NCBI GenBank assembly: GCA_003118195.1
Contig: BEXV01000432.1
Location: 133,476 to 197,475, forward strand
Length of the DNA: 64,000 nt
Reading direction: 5' to 3'
Source: Hemicentrotus pulcherrimus
Taxonomy: Eukaryota > Echinodermata > Echinoidea > Camarodonta > Strongylocentrotidae
The first letter of the stretch is position 1. Each line of letters begins with the position of its first letter. The translations under genes and the position numbers were made by a program. Below are positions 23,506 through 35,300 of this stretch, piece by piece. The notes beneath the pieces were generated by a model that searched no databases, was not told where the DNA came from, and saw nothing but the letters and a program-made list of their open reading frames with translations.

Positions 23506-24719
23506 CCCACTAAGAAGTATAACAATCATACTGTGTATAAAAAAGTTATCCAAAATTTGAGCCCTAACTCCGGTGTGGAGATACCCTACTAAAACATACC
23601 CAAAATGAGGTAGACTTTCATTAAATGTTGAAATAATGATCAAGAGTTAAAAGTCGTTATGTTTATTATCTGTTTTGTGTCAATTTTTTGGTTATTTTTA
23701 AGTATTTTTTCATACCATAAAGTAACTATACAAGAAGTTTGCATAATATTGGACTGATGATAGCTTCAGTTTGAGCCATTGAGGTACATACGGAGCTATA
23801 GCGTTGAGACGGTACTGAGCGACGACGTCGACATCAAAGCCCTAAACGGAGGCTTCCCGATGTCGGATGTGATCAAAATTCAGGTGGAAATTGCTATATA
23901 TGTTTTGCTAAGAATAGATATTAAGCTGCTAAAAAAATGGATACGGAACTACACTAGCGTCCAATATTTATTCATAGCAATTTGGTCAGAATGGACAAAA
24001 AAGTGGTTCATCACGCTATCATTTTTTTGCTAAAAGCTGCATATGCTTTCTAATGCATTTGTATGCAAAAAGTGAGTGAAGGGTAGTTTCAAACTATAAT
24101 CGTACGTGATCCCTTGGGGATGGGGCTAGCGAAAAAACACCAGTATAGCAGGAGCTGCGCCGCCCCTGGGCCGGCGTGGCTGGCGCGGGATTCCATGGAA
24201 TGGGGTCTACACAATTTACAGCATATAGGACCAGACAAGAGAGTTAGACGCGTCCGTTAATTACTAATGCAAGTCAATAGGTATTATTATTATATTCAAG
24301 AATTTATTCAACAATCATACCCCAAACTTATGAATTTATAAGATAGGCAGGCAGGCATGCCATAAAATACTTACATTTGGTACTGTTTACAGGTAACAAA
24401 ACGATTCAATTAGGAACTCTCAACATTCAGCTTTGGAGCAAATAAACAAGTTTTTTCGTGTATGGTATCTTATTGGATAAAATGAAAATAGCAAAGTTTT
24501 TTATATTTAAATTACTGTTTTTAAGTATTGATATTGAGTTTCCAAAAACACTGGGATATTCAGGAGATGAAAATAATTGCCAGGACTACGGTATATTAGT
24601 TTTGCCACGTACCCCCAACCCTCTATTCCTATTTCTATCTTTCTTTAAGTGTCCCCCCNCCCCCTCTCTCTCTCTCTTTCTCTCTCTCTATCACAGGTAA
24701 AAAGCGGCATTTAAGATAA

Positions 24720-25160
24720 ATGGAAGGGGTTCTTATTACAAAGGGTAAAGGGCACTAGGTTATCAGAAGGAAAAATTGCACTTATTAAAACTTATGAGAT
24801 GAAAAGGGGCACCCGTCAGATTTTGGTAGTGGCAATTATTGAGGGTGAAAAGAGGGCATTTATGAGAAGGAAAAGGGGCACTTATCAGAATGGGAAGGGG
24901 GCAATTATTACAAAGGAAAAGGGGCACTTAATTGTCAAAGTAAAACGTGTACCTGTCAGATTTGAATAGGGGAAATGAATTTTCAGACATGAAAAGGGCA
25001 CTTCTCAGAGGCGGTAAGGGTAATTTTCCTACCTGAAAAGGGGCACTTACCAGAGATGAAAAATGGCACTTATGAGAATTGAAAAGGGATATTATTGCAA
25101 AGGAAAAGGGGAACTTATTAGAAGGGGAAGGGGCAGTTCTTACAAAGGAAAAGGGGCACT
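24720..25160. repeat. degenerate minisatellite (AAAAGGGGCACTTATCAGA-like units)
   Basis: At least a dozen imperfect units alternate between forms like GAAAAGGGGCACTTATCAGA and GGGGCAATTATTACAAAGGA, with spacing of about 25-35 bp. It ends at a G-rich block followed by GCCCTCACGGGGAGGGCC. No coding sense. Confidence 0.75.
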
Positions 25161-26229
25161 CTGGGGTACCTAAAAAGTGGGGGGGGGCCACCGTGCCCCA
25201 TTGCCCTCACGGGGAGGGCCGCCTCTGCTACTTTTAATAATATAGTATTCATCATCATCACTCTCATTAGTACACAGAATGATTAATGTTCACTTCCTTC
25301 TCCTATCTTATCTCACATTTTAATCATACTCCATCTAAATCTGTCCTCTTTCTTCCTTAATTCACAATAAAAAGATTAAATGGTAAATTATTTATCTTTG
25401 ATGATAAACTATTTCTAGTAAAGCACTTCTCTCTTTTCTTATCTGTCTGTCTCTATCTTTCTCTGTCTCTATCTCTCTCATCCTCCTCTTCCTCCCTCTT
25501 TACATTGATTTAAAAATGCAAATTAGATGAACACTTATTCACACCAATCCATCAATCAACAAATCTAATAAGTTACAGGAAATATGTTTATTTCTACTAA
25601 GGCACTTGACCAACTACATAACAGCACATTACAGTATAATTGGACACATACATTTGAAATGAATTGAAAATGATAATTCCTGAATATGATACGACAGCAA
25701 AGAATATTTACATGCTGCCATGGTAATTATCAATAAACAATTCTGCATAGATTGAATTTTTAGAAAGGTGCATACATATTTGTACTGATAAAGATAATAA
25801 CATTCAAAGCACTTTGAAAAAAGACACACATATATTACACAGTCCCGATTATATTTGAATAAAAAACTAAAATGAAGCAATTCATAAATACAAAATGATT
25901 CCTATAATTATATCAGTAACCTACAACTTTATCATAATTTGTAACAACACTATCTTCTGTGAGAACATTTTGAATGGTGCTCCTTTTGTTAATAATAAGT
26001 TTTTTTTACCAATAAAATTTGAAATACACACATGAGGATAGAATTAAAAAAAACTCTAAATTGGTGAAAGTGCAGCAACAAAAATGAAAATATGATTTTA
26101 TGACTAGTAATAATCAGATTAGATTTACAGTACATCAAACTGGTTAAAGCCTTTTGAGGGATACCTGAACAAATGCTAAATGTCCAATCAATGGCCGTTA
26201 CTGACATTTTATATAAGATGTGTATATAT

Positions 26230-26370
26230 GGGCCTCGTCTTATAAAGATTTGCGATTGATTCAAATCAATCGCAAGTTTACAGTCTCATATCTCTCATGT
26301 ACATAGTTGCAGTTGATATCAATCGCAAAAAAAGTTGCCATAAATATCAACTCTTTATAAGACGGGGGCC
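26230..26370. mobile_element. palindromic MITE-like element
   Basis: The ends are GGGCCTCGTCTTATAAAG and CTTTATAAGACGGGGGCC, an 18-bp inverted repeat with two mismatches. The interior holds repeated GCGATTGAT/ATCAATCGC motifs that can also pair. I know short repeats of this style from marine invertebrate genomes. No target duplication is clear. Confidence 0.55.
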
Positions 26371-26844
26371 TGGCCATATAAAAATCATATCAAAATCAAC
26401 AGCAGTTTGTGAGCAGGTTGTGATCTCAGAAGGTGAGAACCTCTAGACAATTTACTACAGTGTTTGCTGCATAGTGTCAATCAAAATCTCTGATAAGTAC
26501 AAAGAAAGAAGGGAATAAGAAGATAGAAAATAAAAATAGAAAATAAAAATAGAATAACGCTTTCAGAATACCACTTCTTAAATAATAACTTCTCACAGAG
26601 ATTGAAAAAGCAAGCATCATTATTTTAAATGTGACGTTTTGGTTCATTCAAAACGAACCTAATTCATTTCTAAGGGACATTATTTTGAAATTTTAAAGGA
26701 TTTACTTTCAAACAGTATCAATGCATCATGACTGAATATATGCTTTAAAAATATATTTTCTAGGATTTGATATCAATATGACCATGTGGCTTTGACTTTT
26801 GACCTCATGAAACTAAATCAGTTCATTGTTACATGCTTTTACAG

Positions 26845-27046
26845 GCAGGTCATTCTACTGACACTAATTCAGATTTACATATACTGCCATGTCCCGATGT
26901 GTCGACAGCCATGGCCCACAATGCATCACCAACTTATGATGCACATGTAATGATGCTTGAGTACATGAATTGCAAATTGCTCAATGTACCCCTTCACCAA
27001 ATGATGGAGCAAATGAAAATACATTACAGCAGTGGTAGCGATGTAG
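26845..27046 (+). other. unassigned exon-like open segment
   Basis: A 202-nt stretch with a plausible acceptor (TGCTTTTACAG) before 26845 and donor (GTAG then GTAAAA) after 27046, open in one frame. The peptide includes HILPCPDVSTAMAHNASPTY and resembles no family I know. It may be chance, a transposon fragment or an exon of an unknown plus-strand transcript. Confidence 0.2.
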
Positions 27047-27369
27047 GTAAAATACCCTGACTAAATTCTTTAATGGACGGAGAAATGGACGGATAACATT
27101 TTGCTGGTTCCACATACAAGGCATAAGCCCAAAACATGATCATTGTAATAACATACATACATAATATTCATTTCATGATCACACTAATGTTTCTTGAATA
27201 CACTATCAAGAATTTAATATATTTCTATACTTGGCCTCATGCAAGCTAATCTTCAACACAAATAACCATCATCATTTTGATTGTCGACTTCAGGTATAAC
27301 TTCCCCAGTATAATGTAAATGCCACATTTGGTACAAATTTAATGGCCAAAGTAAATAAATCTATTTCTC

Positions 27370-27489
27370 TTAAAGTTGCTCAAGCATGGGTATATAGAAG
27401 GCAGCACAGGGACGAGCTCAGTGTTGGCTCAGAGTTATGTAGTTGCCTACTTCACGAACGACTATATACCCACACATGAACATCTTTAA
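27370..27489. mobile_element. small TTAA-bounded MITE, copy 2
   Basis: The left end TTAAAGTTGCTCAAGCATGG and the reverse-complemented right end TTAAAGATGTTCATGTGTGG form inverted repeats extending to GGGTATATAG. 120 bp including both TTAA. Same family as 17299-17446 but opposite orientation. Confidence 0.65.
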
Positions 27490-27598
27490 CTCCATGAATA
27501 CTATTAGTGTCATTCTATGACACATAAAGACATGTGTTACAATGATGAGAAAATGTCATGCAGTATTGGAGGGTTTAGTATGCATAGATGACATAGGT

Positions 27599-27710
27599 CT
27601 GTCTTGGTTAAAGTTCATGGGATAACCTTTGACCTTAGTCTGTCTTTGTGAAAATTCATGGAATAACCTTCAACCTTGGTCTGTCTTGGTGTAAATTCAC
27701 CCACATCTTT
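27599..27710. repeat. 41-bp tandem repeat, about 2.5 copies, in the presumed 3' UTR
   Basis: Three successive TCTGTCTTGGT-like starts, each followed by an AAATTCATGG-type core and AACCTT(C/T)(A/G)ACCTT. It begins a few bases after the stop codon of the EF-hand/WD40 gene (reading the minus strand), so it should be transcribed. Confidence 0.75.
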
Positions 27711-27713
27711 TCA

Positions 27714-27867
27714 TCACGAGAATGTGAAAGGATCACTGGTCTTGTCTTTGCTCCGGGAAGGAGGCGAGAGAGGAGGCGTGTCCTCCAGGTCAAAGCACTT
27801 GAGGGTCTGATAAGCACTGGTGATGGCCCTCTCCTTGGGCATCGACCTGAGCTTCTCATGTCGGAGT
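27714..27867 (-). CDS. EF-hand/WD40 gene, exon 27 (C-terminus and stop)
   Basis: The acceptor is TTTTTTCAG before 27867. One base completes the AGA codon begun in exon 26. It reads LRHEKLRSMPKERAITSAYQ, continues TLKCFDLEDTPP and a Ser/Pro/Lys tail, then TGA at 27714-27716. The phase match with exon 26 is exact; the other two frames are either stopped early or implausible. Confidence 0.85.
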
Positions 27868-30800
27868 CTGAAAAAAGGGCGAAAATGCTGCTTAGTACAG
27901 GATATATGCTCACAGAAAGAAATATATATTTCTATTCTCCCATAAGTTTGTTAAAGTTGTAAATTGGGATGATTTCTTCTTTCCGTACTAAAAACTAATT
28001 CATCGGCACAATCACTACCACCACCATCACAATCATCAACATTCAATTATCACAATCATTATCATTATTGTCTTTATCATCATCATCATTGTCCTCATCA
28101 TCATCACCACCACCATCATCATCACCACCACCATCATCACCACCACCATCATCATCACCACCACCATCATCACCACCACCACCACATCTAAATTTACACA
28201 CCTCTTTCCAGAGCCCCTATTGAATGGTTTCTTCTTGAGTTCTGCAGCTATCATATCGTCGTCATAAACAAACTTCTCACGAGTGCTGATGTAGCTAGTG
28301 GATTCGCTCTATTAGAAAATAATGGACATAAAATCATTCAAAAATGAAAAATAAAGATCGCAATAGTTACTCAATTCATGTACAGGTGCATCTGTCAATT
28401 TCAAAGTCCCTTCTACCTTTTTAAGAGCATAAATAAAATTCCATTATGTCTTTACAGAAGTAACAATTGAAGCTGGTATCTTAAACACAGTACCGGTATG
28501 CCAATATGTAGCCCCAAACATAAAGAGCCAAATTAGTGTCTGAACCCCTTTCAATTTCAAGCAACTCATTTGCCTGTTATACGGCACATGCTCCATTGAC
28601 AAATTTTATGCAGTCATAAACCTACATTAACTGAATTGATGTTGCCAGAGAATATTTTGGATCACCAGTTTTACCTTCTTGTCATCCTCTCTCTCCTCCA
28701 CCTCTTCCTTCACTTCAATCTCGTCTCCATGGCTACTCCCACTCCCATCCTCCAGCATGTCGGCTTCCCCGCTGGCATGGCCATCATCCAAGGATTCATC
28801 ACAGATGTACTCCGACATCGACGACGTCGACTTCTGGTCAAAGATGGGATGGTTGGGCATGCTCTGGGGATCGACCAGGACGTCGTAAGGGACCATGGGA
28901 TGTTTGAAGGTGTTTGGGTTGAAGACGTCCCAGGGCTCGTCTTGACCAAAGGTGCCTAGAATGAGGGGGAGAGGGGACAGAAGTGTATTTCATTCTAGTG
29001 TACTAAAACCTCTTAAGAGACTTTTTGACAGGTACCATTCAATATTTTTTTCAAGTGAATTCATTGTGTGCCTGACAGAAGGTTGTAAATGAATGTAGAT
29101 GTTCATTTCTGGAAACAAAAAAATTACAGTTTCGACCTTTCTTTGCCTATATCAACACAACATAATTGGTCACAACTTTTCTGTAGTAGTTCTAAATAGG
29201 GTTATTACATTTAAAAAGGAAACTAAACCACCAAAAATTGTTTTCCCATCCTTTTGCCAGGTACCCAAAGGTAAAATCAATTTTGTGTTTCTTTATTATT
29301 CCCATACTTTTACAGGTGACCTTGCTGTCAGAATTACTTTGGATGAACTTTGCATCAAAGCTACAAAATATTTTTCTACTTCTGTTCAGCAGGAGCTGTA
29401 TCTGCAAGATTTTCTCAACTATGTTTTATTACACATACAAAAATAGTCCTGCTTAATGACTAATAATTTAATCTATACATCATACGTACAAAGCCTATAA
29501 ACCTTCATTAACAAGAAATGTTGTGCAACTTCATACAGAATTAGGGTTCTCACTCCGAATTGAGACATGAAAGTTTATATCATTTTTCTTACCAACATAA
29601 TGGCCCTCTGTTGTCCACAGTCTTACAGTGCAGTCTAGTGAAGATGTGATTAGAATACTGTGCTCTTCAACAAGGCTCATGCTGCAAGAGATAATATGTG
29701 TGATTTTAATCAATAACATGTTGATCAACCCTCAAAAACATTTATATATTCCCCTAGGAACTCTCATCAAAATTGTACCCAAAAGAAATCCTGCAGAGGC
29801 TTTCACTCTTTCTTACATTACAAAATAATGTCTTTATTCTTATATTTTCAAAGACAAAGCTTCACACTACATTTGCATAGAAATAATTGAGATTAGATAT
29901 AGTGTTCCAACATACTGTAAAAACACCTTTGAATAATTAAACAAGGTCCTCAACATTTTGAATATTGGAGGGGACCAATGACCTGCACTGCACTACAATA
30001 GTGCAAATAACTAACGATCATAGAGCCTATATCAGACACTGATTAGAAATAACTTTCACAACTGTAAATCAAGCAAACTTGAGAATGGAAAGGTAAACTG
30101 GACACACCTTGTAATGCTCTGGATATGACNTTTAGAAACTGCTCAACTAGCATTCAAATTAATCGTCACTTGTCGAAGCGTAATTTTTATAATTCAAATT
30201 AACACCCGTCATTCGTATTCGCAATATTTTTATTCAAGTTAGGAATGTTAGGGGGAGAATTGCAACAAACGTTTACAGTTTTTAATAATGCAGTTAAAAT
30301 GCATGATTTGCCATGGGGGTCTAAGCTGTTATTCCATTTTTTCATTTTCAGGATAATGCAGATGGGTGTAGTCAGACATTAAGTAAAGAAAGGGCAAAAT
30401 CAAGGGATACGGCATTTCTGAACGGACATGTTCATATACCCGGGAAAGGTGGGGGTTCCCTCAATCGCCCCTTTAGACTACAGACTTGGAATTTTACAAA
30501 AGTAATTCACATCGTCTCTTACACCCAGCACACCCCTGTTTTTTCTAAAAGGGTTTCATAGTTTACTTGCCCGCCAGCAGATCGATGGCTAAAGACTTTG
30601 CTGAATGAATCATGCTCAAATTGTTGACTCTAGTCCCTACCCCAGTCACAAATTGTACCCTTCTTCCATAATGAATTATGATAAATTATGACAAATATAT
30701 GGAGACCATCAGGTCCATAGATGCAAGTCGTTTTTTCTTCTTCTTAACAACAAAACTTAAATGCTGATGAATATCAGATAAATCTAATAAGTATAAGTGT

Positions 30801-32324
30801 ATAAATGCAAGCAAATAAAATATGATGAAATACACATGAAAAACAATCTTGAAAGAAAAAGAATGGGCTATAAAAAAGGTGTAATAAACGAGTAATGTAT
30901 ATTGACCATCAATTTAAGTGCACAAAGTACTAATTTGAATGCTCCAAATGAATTAGAATGCTAGAAGTACACCGTCGCGATGTCAAAAAATCATTTTGCG
31001 CTAAATCAAATGACGAAATAGCGAAAGAAGCACTAAGTTCATTAATTTGAATGAAATATACATAGATTCTAATGAAAACTTCATAGATTTGAAATCTAGA
31101 AATAGGAATATAAACCCGTGATATAACCGACAGCTATAAAACCTTCGAATTTGAACGCAAGACAAATGAATTCAAATGACAAACTCGCGAATTTGGCCGG
31201 GAAATCCTATAATATATTTTGAAAAATAAACAGAAGGAGCTTACATTCAGGGGCTTCTTCAATGTTATCAGGGCGATCAAGGCAGTAGTGGTCAATGTCC
31301 CAAACGGAGACAAAACCTGAATATAAATAAAAAAACATTCAAATATATATCATTCACAGAAATAGTATGAATCTATGTTTGTATCAGCATTTAATAGAGA
31401 TTCTGTTTGTGCAACCAAATCAAACAAGTACAAGTATGAAATAAAACTATATTATCATTTATTCCTTTTCTAATTTCTTCTCATCCCTACTGTTTGACCA
31501 TTTAATTTTTTTGCTTCATCTTTCATTTTCATTGAGTAAACCTTTCTCTCTTTATTGTATGTTTCGCTTAACTGTCTCTCCTCTTTCTCCTTGATATTTT
31601 CATATCTTCTTTCTTTTTTCTGTATGTTTATATCTACTTTCCTACATTGTATATACCAGTATATATGAATTTGTCACTCGAATCTCTTCACCCCCTCTCT
31701 CTCTTCTTATGGCCACATGTTATCTTCTTTCTTTGTGTAAATATTCATATTTTATTTTATTTTATTCATTTATTTATTTATCACCCCCTCTCTCTCTTCT
31801 TATGGCCACATGTTATCTTCTTTCTTTGTGTAAATATTCATATTTTATTTTATTTTATTCATTTCATCCAACTCCTGAAAAAGCAAGCATATGCTTGTAT
31901 GTAGGCAACCAGGGAACCTACAACATTATGTCCTGTCCAGGGGACTTGGTAATTGAGGAATAATGCCTTGCCAAATGGCAATAGTGCACTGATTTTTGTT
32001 TAAAACAACTAATCTCCCAATTACGAAACCATTGCTCTAAGACTGATCTATTTCTTTTCCTTTATCTAACTATATCTCACGTCATGATATAACATAGTAA
32101 GATAATTATAGAGCGCATTTGACATGGAAATTGCGCTATATAAATACATTTTTATCATTATTATAATGGCTATGTTTCTTACCTAGAGCGTCTCCAGTGA
32201 AGAGAGTTAAATCATCATTGGACAGCAGCATACAATTCACTGATGTTCCTTTCTTCTTCACCTGTAACATGGTATAAACACATCATCCCATTAAAAACAG
32301 TAACAACAACAACAGAAGTCCTTT

Positions 32325-32355
<31 letters not shown>

Positions 32356-35300
32356 GTATTGAAATTTTTAATTAAGAATGCTGATAATAATTCAACATAT
32401 ATATGAGCACCAAAAAGTGCACCTTCCACTTAAAATGAATGCCCTTTGAGTCTTTGAAGACAATACAATCAGGGGAGTGTTTCACAAAGACTAAGATTAA
32501 TTTAAAGTTTGGATTTAAATATGGCAGGCCATTCATGCCTCTGTTTGCTCTCACTGTTATGATCTTTAGATAATATTTTTTCATTCAATAATGAATTATC
32601 AAAAATATAAATTCTTCTTTTTGTGACAATAGTTTTTACGTCCCTTGAGAGTAAATGGTGAGAGCAAACAGTGGCATGACGGCCTTCCATATCTAAGTCC
32701 AACTTAAAGTCGATCTTAGTCTTTGTGAAACAGTCCCCAGATGTACAACTCACATACAGTTAACAACTAAATTATTCATACCCTTAGGCCATCATATTTT
32801 GTGTTACTCTTTATATTTCTTGAGAATGTAATATTGTAAAACTTACATCTAAAAGTATTTAACAAAGGCCCTAATTCAGACAGTCCACTTTTCATTCTTG
32901 AGTTCCCCAAATCACAAAACACATCAAATTGACAAGGGGTATGAAAAATGTTGTTTTTAACTGTACATGTATATAGTTTATGGATATTTCACTTACACAG
33001 TTGAATCTACCATACAGTTGGCCATTGTTGTATACATTCCAGAAATGGATACAACCTGAAAAAAAGAAAGATAATAGTAACATGAAAGTTAGTTCAGAGA
33101 AAGTGGATACTCTCATAATTGAAAGTAATTCAAAATAATTCATTGATTTGTTTTGTCTATTTTCACTTCTATATTCTAAATGAGAAGTTAATATTGACCT
33201 TTTGCTTTTGGAAATAACCTCTTTGAAATAACTTGCATATATTGCAGGTCTAATATTTTTTTGATGTAAATTTTCTCTCATATAATTAAAATGTACATGT
33301 ACCTAATTCGCATATGTAAAAAATAACTTGGAAAGTAATAGTATAAAACAGTGTGTCCTAACAGACAGACTAGCTAGCCTAATACTTTCTGTTTAACTGT
33401 TAAGTTTGAAGAAGATTTGGCAAACTGAAGTTTACACAAACGTATTCTTAAAAAAGTTTTTTTTAATTCTTCAATTTTGGTCCTTCAAGTTTAGACATGA
33501 TTTGGAGAATCGCTAAAATCATGGCTGCTGGAAAAATAAAAGATTTCCAAGTTTAAAAAACAAAACAAAATGTTTGTATGTACAACAAAGGTACCCAATG
33601 TTTGTGTCATATACTTTGGTGCAACAGGTATTTTCAAGGTTTGTTACTGCATTACATGTGCAAGAGGCTTTAGAATCTACACAGGTGTTCCATATGAATT
33701 ACTAACCTCTTGGTCCACTGGCAACGAGTTGAGCTGATTCTTTGTTGGTTCTTCTTGATGGAATGAACAGGACCTTGGATATACTCTCATCACCATCACC
33801 TAAATAAGAAAACACATATTTGTAATATCNAACCTACAACATTATGTCCTGTCCAGGGGACTTGGTAATTGAGGAATAATGCCTTGCCAAATGGCACTAG
33901 TGCACTGATTTTTGTTTAAAACAATTGATCTCCCAATTACAAATCCACTGCTCCAGAACTGATCCATTTCTTTTCCTTTATCTAACTATATCTCACCTCA
34001 TGATAAGACATAGTAAGATAATTATACAGCGCATTTTAACATGTAAATGGAAAATGCGCTATATGAATACATTTTTATTATCATTATTATATACAGTAGG
34101 CTTACGGTTGCACAATGTGAGAGAGGGGAGTCCTGAAAAGGACCGTCAGTAATCTTTCTTTCTTGAGTGTGTGTGTAGCATAATGTTTATATTTCTTACC
34201 TAGAGCGTCTCCAGTGAAGAGAGTCAAATCGTCATTAGACAGCAGCATACAATTCACTGATGTTCCTTTCTTCTTTACCTGTACAAGGTATAATAATAAT
34301 ACTACTACTAATAATAATAATAATAATGGTGGCTTCTTATATAGCGCACATGTCCGTCACATTGTGACGCTCCTGACCCTGCCCCGATTATCACCCCGGC
34401 TTTAGCATGGCTGCCATTGTAGTGCTCCAGCATTAGAGCATCTCTAGGGTCAAGTGTGGCAAATATAGATTAATGTCTCCCCAAAGGACGTTAGTGCTGC
34501 GGAAGGGATTCGAACACCATACCTTGTGGTTCACAGTCCAGTGACTTATCCACTAGAATACATCACCTCTACATATATGGTAAAAACAACATATCATCCC
34601 ATTGAAAATAGCATAACTTTACATGGTTTAAACAATATACATATAAAATAACTATAAAAACATATCATCCAATACCAACAAAAAACAAAAAACAGCAACA
34701 ACAGAAAATATTCTATTTCTCTTTTTCTTCTTGTTTTTTGGGTAATAAAAACCATGATTAAGAAAGCTGATAATCATGTAACATATTGTACATAAGCCAA
34801 AAAAAAAATCACCTTTCACTTAATAATTAATGCCCTTTCGGTTTGTGGAAGTCATTATGACTAGATGTACAACTCGTTTAGTTTACGGATGTTTTACTTA
34901 CACAGTTGAATCTACCATACAGTTGGCCATTGTTGTATACATTCCAGAAATGGATACAACCTGGAAAAAAAGATTAGAGCAGCATGAAAATTAGTTCAGA
35001 GAAAGTGGATACTCTCAAAATTGAAAGTAATTCAAAATAATTTAAAGATTTGTTGTGTCTATTTTCACTTGTATATTCTTAATGAGAAGCTCATATCGAC
35101 CTTTTGGAAAATAACCCCTTTGAAATAAGATATATTGCAGGTTTAATTGTTTTCTAATATAAAATTATTTTCTCTCATATAATTAAAATGTACAAGTACC
35201 TAATTTGAATTTGTGAAAAATAACTTGGAAAGTAATAAAATAAAACTGTGTGTCCTAAAAGAAAGACTAGCTAGCCTAATACTTTCTGTATAACTTTTAA

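Larger units (their letters stand above)
21949..27598. other. intergenic region between gemin8 and the EF-hand/WD40 gene
   Basis: Contains a LINE tail fragment cut by the assembly gap (22990-23122), a SINE (23336-23505), a GC-rich patch near 24150-24200, a degenerate minisatellite (24720-25160), a palindromic element (26230-26370) and a small MITE (27370-27489). The gemin8 leader exon presumably lies here. Two plus-strand stretches look coding-like but unassigned: 23790-23885, and 26845-27046, which is open and flanked by AG and GT. Confidence 0.55.
31915..33829. repeat. duplicated block, copy 1 (holds exons 19a-21a)
   Basis: 1,915 bp that match 33831-35726 in order and orientation, exons and introns included. 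It ends exactly at the N at 33830. Coding differences are synonymous only. Intron differences include indels, a (GT)n run at about 32326-32349 present only here, and absence of the SINE found in copy 2. Confidence 0.95.

Noticed and set aside
24659..24659. Isolated N as a possible contig join
   Set aside because: It lies in a C homopolymer and continuity on both sides looks normal, so a base ambiguity is likelier; the same holds for 46204 in a G run.
28070..28195. Regularly spaced repeats considered as a CRISPR-like array
   Set aside because: Simple CAT/CAC trinucleotide repeat in an animal intron; no repeat-spacer structure.
28036..28254. Met/Val-rich minus-strand frame
   Set aside because: Upstream part is a translated CAT/CAC microsatellite; only the segment 28202-28308 is a real exon.
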